DNA from: Nymphaea colorata
Lineage: Eukaryota; Streptophyta; Magnoliopsida; Nymphaeales; Nymphaeaceae
Length of the DNA: 64,000 nucleotides
Assembly (NCBI RefSeq): GCF_008831285.2
Contig: NC_045139.1
Span: forward strand, 25,340,412-25,404,411
Direction of reading: 5' to 3'
Shown here: one piece after another, positions 1-11,009 of the stretch
How positions within the stretch are numbered: position 1 is the first letter of the stretch
How the letters are laid out: every line of letters starts with the position of its first letter
The notes under the pieces: model-generated
Databases searched by the model: none
What the model saw: the letters and a program-made list of their open reading frames with translations, nothing else
What the model was told of the DNA's origin: nothing
Translations under genes and position numbers: made by a program

Positions 1-897
1 TCTCAGTCACCATTGAGAGTTATGGTTTTGAAGAAGGAAATAAACTTCATCAAAAAGAGTCAATGGACAGGGTATCATATCTTGGAAAAGTGGAAACTCT
101 CTCAAACCCTGCTACTAATTCTGATCTAGTACAAATTACTTTGAATGGTCTTCCAAGTGAGGATGAAAGTTTTGTGACTTCCATCACCACGAATGCAACC
201 ATAATGACTCTCACCTTCACTAGTTTATATGACTTGTTGTTACATCGAGGAAAGAGAATACAAATTCTAAAATCCAAGGCACCAGACACAACTGAGAATG
301 CCCAGGTTGCCTTTGTAGCCTTCAAAGGTCGTGGAAGAGGATGATTGAGAGGAGCTCATGGACGGTTCCAACAAAATCAGGGACGTTCTTTTCAGCGAAA
401 TCAAGGACGCTCAAATCAGAATTCTGGCGATTCTAAGAGCGATGCAAATAACAAAAATAAAAAATTTGTGGTCGTGTGCCAGTATTGTGGCCGAAAGGGT
501 CACACCATAAGAAACTGTTGGGATATCCCTCAGGTGTTTTCAGCTATGACTATGGATGAAATTAAGGACGAGTATGGGTATCCTGAGATGGGAGCAACCA
601 ATCACATCACCATGGATGGGACTCAGCTGTCTGACAAGCAAGCATACCAAGGTAGAGAAGGTATTTTGGTAGGCAATGGTAAATCTATTCCTATCTCTCA
701 AGTCGGATCATGAAGTATTAAAACATAAAATTCTCATTATTCATTTGAATCGAGTTCTTCATGTACCAAATATTACAAAAAAAATTTGCTTTCTGTTGGA
801 CCATTCACCAAGGATCATAACTGGCCATTCGAGTTCATGCCTTCTGGATTTTATGTTAAGGACCTTCGGACAGAAGTAAGGGTGCTTCAATGAGTGA
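1..897 (+). pseudogene. Ty1/Copia gag and protease fragment
   Basis: This is the 3' part of a Copia retrotransposon gag, cut off by the window edge. The reading contains a UBN2-type capsid tail (about 63-340), then a basic Gln/Arg/Asn-rich stretch, then a CCHC zinc knuckle, CQYCGRKGHTIRNCW, at about 477-521. A protease-like block, GATNHIT, and the pre-integrase phrase LHVPNITKKI follow. A stop codon at 342-344 breaks the frame between capsid and knuckle, and a frame change occurs near 713. The residues before GATNHIT read E-M where Copia proteases carry the catalytic D-[ST], so the active site is lost or deleted. The sequence stops being recognisable at about 897, where unrelated repeat DNA begins. 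It may belong to the same element as the plus-strand integrase/RT at 7005. Confidence 0.85.
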
Positions 898-1489
898 GAA
901 CCCAAGTGGGAGTCTATCAACTTAATCCAAGTGTTATCACCCCAAATTTTTTCAAAAAGACGACATTTTATTTATCCAAACGCCAACCCTAGACCCAAAA
1001 CAACTTTCATATCCATACATACCTAAGTCTAATGCACGACTATTCGATCCAAAACGAATCTTTAGACCCATGTCTGAACCCAAACACAAAATTCAAATTC
1101 AAAACTCAACTTCAACGCGAGATTCAAATCCAAAATCCAACTCTGAGATCTGAATTAGATCCAAAACAAAAGTCTAGATCCAAATCAAACATTTCAAACT
1201 TAAAATCCAATGCTGAGATCAAAATGACAAAATTTGATGCTATTGAGCACCGCACGCGCGCGTACAAACATTCCCTTTGTTTTATGTCTCGTCCTCGCAT
1301 CAAAATTGTGTTTTTGAGCTTAAACCACTGAATAGAATGCGTCGGCGACCAATTAAACCCAATCCAGATCTAAAATGAGCCCAGAATCATTCAAAATAGA
1401 GTCAGCTCCGTTTGCAACAAAAACCATTTTTACCCCTTTAAATATATATTTTAAATATGATTTTTTATGTTTTTTTATTATTATTCATT
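898..1489. other. gene-free stretch with imperfect AT-rich repeats
   Basis: No gene is visible. Short motifs such as ATCCAAAAC and AAATCCAA recur at irregular spacing between 1040 and 1220, like a decayed tandem array. The string TGTTATCACCCC near 932 could be the start of an inserted LTR-type element, since it lies where Copia similarity ends. No matching target duplication was found on the right side. Confidence 0.35.
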
Positions 1490-2310
1490 AAACGGCCCTT
1501 TGGGAGGCGAGACCCGCCCCTTATTGGTCCGAACGAGACAATAAGGGGGGCATTTCGCCCCCCCTTTTTGAAAAATCGGTGCGGCAATGCGTGACAACAT
1601 GTGGCGCATTGCTGTGCGATAGGCGCTGCACACATGTCCTTGCGAGCGCAGCAAGCTGGGGCAGGGCCTGCGCTCGGCGTAGGCCCTATTTTGGGTCAAA
1701 AACTGTCCCTTGGGGGGGGAGGGGTTTGGCCTTGTTGGATGGGCAATAGTCTTTCCCACACACCAAATGGGTATTTGAAGGGCTAATAACTAATCCCACT
1801 TGGTCAAAGCTTATTTAAAAAAAAAAAAGTATTCAAAAATACTTGAAATTCGTATAAATTTTTTTTAAATTAAAAAAATTTCAAATTTTGTGTTTTTACT
1901 CCAAAACTTCTTATAAATACCTTAACAATCTTCTCTCTTGAACATGAGCTAACCCTTAAGAAACTTCTAGTGCTTTTTCACTTGATGATTTAAAGTTTTT
2001 CTTAACTCTCTCTCTCCATTTCTCCCTTCCTTTTCTCTTCTTTTTCTCCAAGTTCCAACTCTTCAAGGGAGCAAGCCTCCATTGAGGAAGCTTTGGAATC
2101 ATCCGAAGTGGGAGATTCATCTTCCTAATATCATCTATATTTGAGGTATATAGTTCTCATCTTATTTATTTTCATTTCATCTTGCCACCTCCACATGGCC
2201 ATGTAAGAAAGCTCTAAGAATTTCTTATCGAAGTCGAGAGCTACTCTTGAGTGCACCGAAAGTATGAGCAAGGCGAAATAAATTTCATTTTTTTATTTAT
2301 TTTCAAAAAT
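1490..2310 (+). repeat. dispersed LTR-like repeat, copy A
   Basis: This is the first of three related non-coding copies in the window; the others start near 5285 and 5895. A GC-rich block (1490-1760) contains GCGCTGCACACA and AGGGCCTGCGC, followed by the shared phrase AATCCCACTTGGTCAAAGC. A TATA-like TTATAAATACC lies near 1911, with a CT-rich leader after it. This order (GC-rich block, TATA-like box, pyrimidine-rich leader) resembles the promoter end of a long terminal repeat. No coding sequence accompanies it. A non-autonomous LTR element is my best guess. Confidence 0.55.
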
Positions 2311-2714
2311 ATGTTTGTTATGTTGCTTTACTGATCAATTATGATTGAGATGACGTTTATGCATGATGTATTAATTTTTCTTGATTAATGAGCAAATGCA
2401 CAGCAAGAATGAGTTGTTGGGTTGGGATCTTTTCATTGTTATGTTGATTTTTGAGGTTGAGATTTGTCCAACCCTAGAAACCTTTTCACGAATATGTACA
2501 TGTTAAAATGCATCTTCATATAATTCTCACGTTTAGTTTCTCTCTTAATTACCCAACTAGGAGCCCCAATAAGTGTTTTATTACGTTGTTTGATTTTCTT
2601 CTATACTCAATGGTAGAAGAAATGTAGTCTCTTATAACAAACAATATGATTTTATATTCATGTATAAAATATTTGGAAGCATGTTTTTGGAAAGATTTTC
2701 AAAAGCAAACACCC

Positions 2715-3099
2715 TCTCTAATGAGGCCTTGAAGACTTAGTCTAGGCTCTTCTATGAGCCCAAGTTACTCTCCGGCCTACATAAAAAAAATTGAAGTCGG
2801 ATATTTTGAAGTTATTTATTGATTTCAACTCTCATGAAAGCATATATGTATATACATATTATATACATATACATGCACATGACAATCTCTCCTTGTATTT
2901 CTCTTTTTATGATTTAATATATTCTTTTACAAATCCTCATGCACTTATATATGAATATATATCCGTGTATCTCTCTCTCTCTCTCTCTCTAGAGCCTCCT
3001 TTTCTCTAAAAGTCTCTTTTTGTTTAAAAACTATCTTCCTCTCTTTTTCCAAAATCTTCTTCTGCCTCTGCATTTGAATTAATATATTCTTTTCACAAG

Positions 3100-3135
<36 letters not shown>

Positions 3136-5280
3136 AGTACATATAACCATACGTATCTCTCTATTTTTTCTTTTATTTTGTGATTTTAAGATCTCTTTTT
3201 CTCTTTCTTTTTTCTTATTCCTCTCAGATTAAAGTATCATCTTTTTTCCATTCTTTTGGATATTTTTTTTCAAGATTTAAAGTTTTAATTTCTCATTTGC
3301 CAACTTCACTAATACGAAAACTCACTCAAGTAATGACCCAATATTGGAATCACACTTAATGGTTTACTCATTGCATTTTCAAAAGCTTTTATCTTTTCAC
3401 CAAAAATATTTATAACAATTATGAACTGAGAAACTTAGATGCATGTGATGGTAGGAGTACTTTTAGATGAATGTTATGGTAGAAATGAATGATTACTCCT
3501 AATCATGTAGAGTCAATGCATCAATACATTCACATTCACTTCTAAAATGATGATCACAAGCACTCCTCTAAAAGAACTTAAGAAGAGATGAGGCTCTAGT
3601 TAGGTAGCAACCGAATTAAAGCAAAGTCCCAAACCTACTTAATTTCTTAAGAGAATACTAAATTGGTTTCAAAAGACAATGTTCAAAAATTTTCAAACAA
3701 TATTTGTAAAGATTTCATAATTCAAGATTTTTCAAATCAAAACATTTTATACTCTAAAATCATTCTTCAAAATTTTTTTCAAAAATTTGAAACATTAAAT
3801 CTTTAATTTTCTCAAACACCACACCACATTTAGAATGAATTTAAGCCAAAACAAAATGCATCAATGATAAACTTAGACTTGGATTGGTTACTTTCGGTAA
3901 ATGCGTGAAGAATGGTCAATCCTTGTACCAATGAGTGGGCCCATTTCTCTTTCATTTCAAAACAAAACCTCATTTTTTTGGAGCACTCCAAAAATATTTT
4001 GGTTTTTGGAGTGCTCCAAAAAAATGAGGTTTTGTTTTGAAATGAAAGAAAAAGGGACTCGCCCATCGGTATGAGGATTAATTGTTTCTAGCGCATTTAT
4101 CGGAGAGTAACCAATCTAAGGGCTATGTTTATCCTTGATGCATTTAGTTTTGGCTTAAACATCTTTTTATTTTAAATGTAGTGTAGTGTTTGAGAAAATG
4201 TTGAAGATTTGATAAGAAAGTTTTAAAGAATTATTTGAGAGTATAAAACGCTTTGATTTGAGAAATCTTGAATTGAGAAATCTTTACAAATATTGTTTGG
4301 AAACATTTAAAGATCACATTTTGAAGTCCATTTGGTGTTCTCTTAAGAATTTAATTAGGTTTCAGATTTTGCTTTAATTCGGTTACCACCTAACTAGAGC
4401 TCTATCTTATCTTGCTAAGTTCTTTTAGAGATATGTTTGTCTTCATTTATGATGTTAAGTGAATGTGAATGTATGAATACATTGGCCTTACATGATTAGA
4501 AGCGAATCATTCATTCCTACCATAACATTGATATAAGTTTATCATTTTATAATTGTCATAAATATTTTTGATGAAATTTTTTTTTTAAAAATAGAATGAT
4601 GTTGTAGACCATAAAACATGATTCTAATATTGGGTCAGTACTTGAGTTTTGGTCTTGGTGAAGTCGGCAGAAAAGATTTTAAGAGAAAAATATTCAAAAA
4701 AATGGAAAAGAGAAAAGACTTTAATCTCAGAGCATTGGAGAGAAAGAGGGAGGGAGAGAGAAATTTTGAAAATCACAAAAGCAAATGATTTAAAAGAGAA
4801 AGAGATACATATACATATATATACTTATATATACATATATATGTATATATACATATATATGTATATATACATATGTATACATATATAAAAGCTTTATGAA
4901 AAGGAAGTATCAAATCGAATGGAAAGAGAGAAGAAGATTTTAGAAAAAGAGAGATAGAGACAGATTTTAGAGAAAAAGAAATTTTTAGATAAAGGGAGAC
5001 TCTAGAGAGAGAGAGAGAGAGAAATACATGTACATATATATATATTCGTATGTACGTGTACGAGAATTTGTAAAAGAATGTGTTAAATCATAAAAAGAGA
5101 AGGACAAGAAAGATAGTCCTGTGCATGTATATGTATATACATATATGTCTTCATGAGAGTCAAGATCAAGAAATGACTTGAAAATGTTCGACTTCAATTT
5201 TTCTATGTAGGTCAGGGAGGAACTTGGACTCATGCATGAGCCTAGACTTTGTCTCCAAGGCCTTATTAAAGAGTGCTTAA
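2715..5280. repeat. 2.6-kb imperfect palindrome (large inverted repeat)
   Basis: Two arms of about 1.28 kb are inverted copies of each other: left about 2715-3994, right about 4003-5280, with a centre near 3998. The central 45 bp on each side are a perfect stem, running from TTTCATTTC at 3950 to the matching GAAATGAAA near 4047. Further out, matching phrases pair throughout. One is GGTTACTTTCGGTAAATGCG against the complement of CGCATTTATCGGAGAGTAACC. The outermost pair is GCCTAGACTTTG near 5250 against its complement near 2737. Arm identity falls to perhaps 80-85 percent away from the centre, with small indels. No ORF is present. Transcripts across the centre would fold into a long hairpin. 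Confidence 0.85.
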
Positions 5281-5284
5281 AGAG

Positions 5285-5870
5285 TGCGACAGGCGCTATG
5301 CACGCATCCTTGTGCATGCAGCGTGTCGGGTAGGGCCTGTGCATGGCACAAGCCCTATTTTGGGTGAAAATTTGCTCTCTGAGGGGCAGTTTTGGTCATG
5401 TTGGGTGGGAAATAGCCCTGTCCACACCCCAAATCGATATTTGCAGAGCTAATGGCCAATCCCACTTAGTCAAAGCCTATTTTTTTTAAAGAGTTAAAAA
5501 TTATTCAAAAATACTCGAAATTCGCATGAAAATCTTATTAAATTAAAAAACATTGAATTTTGATTTTTGTCTTCAAAACTCCTGATAAATACCCTCACAA
5601 TCTTTCCTCTTGGGCCTGGGCTAACCCTTGGAGAACTTATAGTTCTTTGTTACTTAAAAATTTAGGGTTTTCCTTAGCTTTCTCTTTTTATTTCTCTTTT
5701 CTTTACTTCTTCTTTTCCAACCTTGGAAGCAAGCATCTCCAAGTTCATATTCTCCAAGGAAGCACGAGGGGATCTCTTAATAAGATATCTTCATCATTTT
5801 GAAGCTTCATCTAAGGCAACCCTAAGATCATTCAAAGGAGGAGACTCAATTCTAATGTCATGTTCGCTAC
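5285..5870 (+). repeat. dispersed LTR-like repeat, copy B
   Basis: This matches copy A in the same orientation: ACAGGCGCTATGCACGCATC, AGGGCCTGTGC, AATCCCACTTAGTCAAAGCC, then a TATA-like TGATAAATACC near 5582 and a CT-rich leader. It directly abuts the outer end of the palindrome's right arm. No gene is visible in it. Confidence 0.55.
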
Positions 5871-5894
5871 GCGATAGCTGCAGTGCCTTGCTAT

Positions 5895-6370
5895 TGTGAA
5901 ATTAAAAAAAAAAAAAATCAAATTTTGAGTTTTGACTCCAAAACTCTCTATAAAAATCCCCATTATCCTCCCTCTTGGGCATGAGATAGCCATTGGAGAA
6001 ACTCTAGTGCATTCTCACTTGTAGACTTAGATTTTTTTGCTTCACTCTCTCTCTCCGTCTTCCTCTTCCTTTTTCTATTCTTCTCCAACTTGAAGCAAAC
6101 CTCATCAAGCTACAACTCTCTGGGAGGCATCTTCATCATCATCTTGGAGCTTCACTCAAGGGGATCTAGGATTATTTCAAGCAAGGTTGTTCATTTTCTT
6201 TAAGTCATTTTCATTAGAGGTATGTAATCATCATCTCTCTCCTTTCTTTCCCTTATTTTCTCCATTCTTCATCTCCCCATGACCATACAAGATAACACTA
6301 AAATCTCTATTTTAGAGTCAAGAGGCTATTCTTAAGTGCATTGGGAGCATGAGAAGGTGAAATGATATTT
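5895..6370 (+). repeat. dispersed LTR-like repeat, copy C (3' part only)
   Basis: This copy starts at the region before the TATA-like box and lacks the GC-rich block. It shares GACTCCAAAACT, CTCTTGGGCATGAG and ATGACCATACAAGA-type phrases with copy A around 1900-2270. It sits about 310 bp downstream of the matching part of copy B, giving a partial tandem arrangement. Confidence 0.5.
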
Positions 6371-6990
6371 GACAATTATAAAACAAAAACCTTAGATGTA
6401 TGTGATGATATGAATGGTTTTAGATGAATGTTATGGTAGAAATGAATTATTCCCTTCTAATCATATAAAACCAATGCATTTATGCATTCACACTCACTTA
6501 ACATCATCACAAGCACATCTAAAAGAACTTTAGCAAGATGATATTGAAATATAGCTAGGTAGCAACCGAATTAGAGCAAATCCTCAAACCTACTTAAAGT
6601 CTTAAGAGAATACTAAATCCACTTAAAAAATGATTTCCTAAGCTTTTCAAATGGTATTTGTAAAGATTTTTCAATTCAAAATTTTCTCAAACCAAAATGT
6701 TTGACATTCTTAAGTGATTCTTCAAAAAACTTCTTCAAAAATTTGAAACATCAAATCTTCAATTATTTTCTCAAACACAACACCGCATTTAGAATAGAAA
6801 AGATGTTTAAGCCAAAACGAAATGCATCAATAACAAACATAGCCCTTGGAATTGATTACCTCTGGTAAAGGAACCGGAAACGGTCGATCCTCATACCGAC
6901 GGGCGAGTCCCTTTTTTCTATCATTTTCAAAATAAAATCTCAATTTTCTGGAGCACTACAAAAACCAATTTTTTTTTTTGGTATGCAAAC
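6371..6990 (+). repeat. third copy of the palindrome-arm sequence
   Basis: This follows the left arm of the 2715-5280 palindrome in the same orientation, matching about 3420-3990. Both contain GGTAGCAACCGAATTA, TCTTAAGAGAATACTAAAT and a GGAGCACT element at the end. It shows that the arm is a unit of a dispersed repeat and not unique DNA. It follows copy C directly, so LTR-like repeat plus arm sequence is probably the native order of one element. Confidence 0.65.
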
Positions 6991-7004
6991 AATTGCCTAC
7001 TCTT

Positions 7005-8615
7005 TGCTTGATTCTAGCAGTCGAGACAAAATGAATAAAAAAGTGAGAAATGTATTTTTGTGGGTTATAATGAAATCAAAAAATTGTCGACTATATAAAC
7101 CATCATGTTATGATGAAACATGTGGAAAAGAAGAATAGGAAAAGACTATGCAAAAAGAGATCACTACAATTAAGAGAAATGATACATGACAACTTACATA
7201 CTTGCCACTAGGAAAGGAACCTACAAGTGTGAAATGAGTTTACAAAGTGAAGTATAATGTCAATGGAGATGAGTAGAAATATAAGGCCATACTAGTCGTC
7301 AGAGGGTATGTACAAAAATATAACATTGATTATTTTGAAACTTTTTCTTCAGTTGCTCGTTTTGAGACTATTAGACTAGTAATGACACTAGCAGCTCACT
7401 TAAAATGAAAGGTATTTCAATTTGATGTCAAATATATTTTTTGAATGATACTTTAGAAGAAGATGTATATGTACATCAACTACAGGGCTTTGTCATAAGT
7501 AGATAAGAGAAGAAAATGTATAAGTTGAAGGTCATCATTTATGGTCTCAAGCAAGCACCGAGAACATGGTATGTGAAGCTTGACATATATCTTCACAAAA
7601 ATGAGTTTCGACGTTGTGAGAGTGAACCCACATTTACTTGAAAAATGAAGCTATTGACATGCTTATGGTATGTGTTTATGTAGATGATATTATCTACATG
7701 GGATCAAGTGATGTGCTCATTCGAAAATTCAAGGACAATATGATAAGTGAATTCAAAATGCCAGACTTTGGTTTGTTGTATTTCTTCCTTATTCTTCAAG
7801 TTGTCCAATCAAATAATGACATTTTTATCTCAAAAAAAAATGCAATTAACCTACTCAAGAGGTATAATATGTTAGATTAGAAGTCATTCTTTACTCCCAT
7901 GCATTTAGGTGAAAAGTTGACTTTGTCTGATGGAATTGCCAAGGTGAATGAAACATTGTTTAGAAGGCTAGTTGGTGGCTTGTTATGTTTGACTCATACA
8001 TGACTAGATATTTTATTTGCTGTCAGCTTGGTATGCAGATTCATGCACAATCCATCATTGCACCATCTAGAGGCAGCAAAACACATTTTGTGTTACATCC
8101 GCGAAACTGTTGAATATAGAATTTGGTATAAATCAAATGTTTGTTTTAACTTACTTGGTTAACTAACAGTGATAGATATGAGATGTAGATTATTGAAGGA
8201 GCACAAGCGGCCATGTTTTTACATATGGATCAGGTGCTATATCATAGTGTTCAAAGAAGAAAAGTACCACAACATTATCATATTTAAAAGCTGAGTATAT
8301 TGCTGCATCTGTAGCTACTTGTCAAGCAATTTGGATGCGTCAAGTTTTGGAAGATCGTAGTCAAAGTCAAACACAAAGAACGCCAATCCTTTTTGTTAAC
8401 ACGGCAATTATGGCAATAACAAAAAAACCGATTTACCATGGACTGACAAAACATATTGAACTTGGTCACCATTTGATTCATGATATTGTTGGTAAAGGTC
8501 AATAGTATTGCTCAATCAATGAGCACGTTATAGATGGGTTTAGTAAAGCACTTTCATACCTAAAATTGGTGTAGTTTCGGTCTCACCTTGGTGTCTCAAA
8601 CTTCGCATTAAGGAG
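7005..8615 (+). pseudogene. Ty1/Copia integrase C-terminus, reverse transcriptase and RNase H relic
   Basis: This is a plus-strand Copia pol remnant read across several frames. The integrase tail phrase KCIFVGYNEIKKLS lies near 7050. RT starts near 7190 with LPLGKEPTSVK, then YKARLVVRGY and FETFSSVARFETIR. The catalytic box YVDDIIYMGSS lies at about 7676-7708 inside an open 80-codon stretch. RNase H follows with NPSLHHLEAAKHIL near 8050 and LGHHLIHDIVGKGQ near 8462. Several stop codons and frameshifts show it is dead. It ends at a polypurine tract and an LTR. The integrase core expected between this block and the gag at 1-897 is missing or displaced by repeat DNA. Confidence 0.9.
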
Positions 8616-8618
8616 GAG
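8610..8618 (+). other. polypurine tract of the Copia element
   Basis: AAGGAGGAG sits immediately before the TGATA that opens the long terminal repeat, which is where a plus-strand primer is expected in LTR retrotransposons. Confidence 0.75.
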
Positions 8619-9049
8619 TGATAAAAGTTAATGCAAAGAAGTGTGCAGCTGTTTTGGTATTAATATAGAAGGTGAAATGTCCACCTTTTTGGTTCTCCAA
8701 CAACTCTATATTCAAAGAATCATGTACATGACAAGTGTCTCTTCAACTTGTCCTTATTTAATTTTCAGTTTTTGTTTTTCTTTAATGCATATGTCAATTA
8801 TGGTCATAGTGGAATCACCAACAGTAATGTGATTTATTTCTGTCAGTTTTTTGTGTAATGTATATATATATATATATGGAGTCCTTTGGGTGGGTTAAAA
8901 GTGTGTGAAAAAAGGGTTTTCTCTGTGCTTAGAATTTTATTGTTGTGTGTGTTCAGATTTCTGTTGCCTTGTGTCATGCCTTGCGATTACGTGTAGAAAC
9001 AAGTGGTGAATTTGTGTGTTGTCCTATTCTTGTGTTATTTTTTGTATCA
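8619..9049 (+). repeat. 3' long terminal repeat of the Copia element
   Basis: A 431-bp block begins TGATA directly after the polypurine tract and ends TATCA, a perfect 5-bp inverted terminus of TG...CA type. A (TA)n/TATATA stretch near 8863-8877 is a plausible TATA region, with a T-rich leader after it. The partner 5' LTR would lie left of this window, so the boundary cannot be confirmed by comparison. Confidence 0.7.
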
Positions 9050-9299
9050 TTCATGGGAGCATAAGAAGAGGACATGCAGGTCATTCATTAAGTCAACAGC
9101 CTAGCGGAACGCTCGAGTAATGTTTTCCATGGTTCATTGAAGAGTTCCACATGTTCTGGTGTGCCATTGAAGAGGTGGAAATGTCTAAGGCGAGCCATGA
9201 ATGGAAGTGAAGATAGTACTTTTTTCTGACATTTGGGCATCACCAGCAGAAGGGGAAGGATCTCCTTCATGTCATTTCTCTTTTTGTCGGCCATACCCA

Positions 9300-10095
9300 T
9301 TTCATAAGTGAATGGGGGAAGCTACAGTCGAAGAAGAGGCCAAAGAGACGTCAACAGCGAAGGATGTTGGTGGGGATCATTGAAGTACTAAAACCTGTTA
9401 GTCCACCAGATCCAGACTATGCCAAAGATCCAGATCATGCTATGAAAAGTTATATTTATAAACTCGGTGCTAACAGTCATGGATCCAAGAGTCTCTGCTT
9501 ATGCCATTTTTGAAAACTAATGACCTCTGCGGCTACATTGGTGGTCCAAAGTCGTGTCTTTCTCAGCATATCATAGAGAATAGCATTAAGATTGCCAATT
9601 GATCGACGTATGTCCATACAAGACATTGCTAAGTCTCAGGTCGTTATTTTCAATGGCACTTTACATTATGGGCTTCTCACTAAGTCAAGTTTGCACATGG
9701 AATTACTAAATGTGTATGCAGATACAGATTGGAACGAAGGGTTGCCCTGATAACCGAAAGTCTACATGTTCCATCTTGGACCAAACCTAATTTCTTGGAC
9801 CTCGAAGAAGCAGCCTATACTAAAGTAGACTACAGGGTGCTTGCCAACGCCACTGCATAACTCACTTGAGTTCAGCCTCTTATTCAAGTTTTGGAATCCA
9901 ATACTCTTAGTTGCAACATTAGTGCAACTTATGTGTCGATGAATTCTGTCCTGCATCAGCAGAGCAAATACATTGAGACAAATCTACATTTTGTGCGTTC
10001 CATTCTCAATAGTTGGCATTCTTTCACCAAATTACCTTTGTCGTTGGACCACGACTCAAACTTAACGTTCTTCCAGCCTCGTTGAGTTTGCGGAG
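9300..10095 (+). pseudogene. internally deleted Copia derivative (gag start joined to RNase H)
   Basis: Near 9508 the plus strand reads PFLKTNDLCGYIGG, typical of the Copia gag N-terminal domain. By about 9650 it has jumped to Copia RNase H: GTLHYGLLTKSS, YADTDWNEG, HLGPNLISWTSKKQP, and SKYIETNLHFVR near 9967-10000. The whole middle (rest of gag, protease, integrase, RT) is absent. Frames shift several times, so nothing is expressed as one protein. The block is bracketed by an imperfect direct repeat (9402-9490 and 10111-10194). It is a separate copy from the element ending at 9049. Confidence 0.7.
9402..9490 (+). repeat. direct repeat, left copy
   Basis: It shares AAAGATCCAGATCATGCTAT and GTCATGGATC with 10111-10194 at an offset of about 705 bp. 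Together the two copies flank most of the deleted Copia derivative. Confidence 0.75.
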
Positions 10096-10110
10096 GCAGG
10101 GATGCCAGAC

Positions 10111-10194
10111 CATCAGATCCAGATTGTGCCAAAGATCCAGATCATGCTATGAAAAGAGATATTGATAAACCCTGTGCAAACGGTCATGGATCTC
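10111..10194 (+). repeat. direct repeat, right copy
   Basis: This is the right-hand partner of 9402-9490, with about 15 percent divergence by eye. It follows the end of Copia RNase H similarity within about 20 bp. It could be a terminal repeat of a miniature element or the trace of an unequal duplication. Confidence 0.7.
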
Positions 10195-10272
10195 AAAGGC
10201 GCTGGTGCAAGCTCACTCATTGGCAATCCAACTGTCGACAATAATCTTGGATTCCACAATGGTAAATCTAGT

Positions 10273-10438
10273 CAGGGGCGGAGCTAGGATTTTTTTGTTG
10301 CAGGAGCTGAACTATGGTTTCAAAATCTTAACATGAGCCCAAATATAATTTTTTCAAAATTTTTGTAGGGGTTAAACTAAAATTTTTAAAATTTACATGT
10401 ACACTATTAATTTTTCTAAGCCCCTGCACGCCCCCCTG
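10273..10438. mobile_element. MITE-like element with CAGGGGCGGAGC terminus
   Basis: A 166-bp AT-rich segment opens CAGGGGCGGAGC and closes GCACGCCCCCCTG, which are imperfect inverted termini. The interior matches 16302-16477 and 50437-50545. No protein is encoded. A clear target duplication is not visible at this copy. Confidence 0.6.
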
Positions 10439-11009
10439 GTTAGGAGAGTTCTTCTTCAAACCACATAAAACTTTACTGTTTGTTTCTTCTTCTAATTGGT
10501 CTCTTTTAAAATTCTTGTAAAACCCATTAGGCCCTACTTGATCGGGTCCCTAACCAGGCAAACCACAATCAGAAAAGGTTCCTTAAAGAGTTTCAAGTCA
10601 GAGAAAGAAGGTGAGATGATCTACAAGCTTACGAGCCGGTTAAGGCGAACCAGGAATTCTTGATCTAATCTAGGCGGGAGATTACCATCTTTGTGAACCT
10701 GGGAATAGAAAAGTACTCTGTCAAACAAAGGAGGTTACCAAGTTCCACCCATATGTTGATTACCATCTCCTTCTTCATTACTAGCGATGTTGGCCATTTC
10801 TTGAAGCTCGAGTTTAGATTCCTCGAGCATGAATCAGGACAGTTCCGCAAAATAGATAGAGGGAGAGAGGGCAAATGCACCTTAGCTATGTTTTACATAC
10901 CAAACATCAAGCACTCCGTTTAATTGTAAAAAGATGTACAGGTCATTTGATCAACTTTAGTACGCGTATCATATTGTAGAGCAGCGACATTTGTTATCTC
11001 TAGCTTTAT
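10439..11009. other. no recognisable gene
   Basis: Two short open stretches overlap on opposite strands (10665-10923). Neither resembles a protein family I know, and neither has a convincing splice context. Confidence 0.4.
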
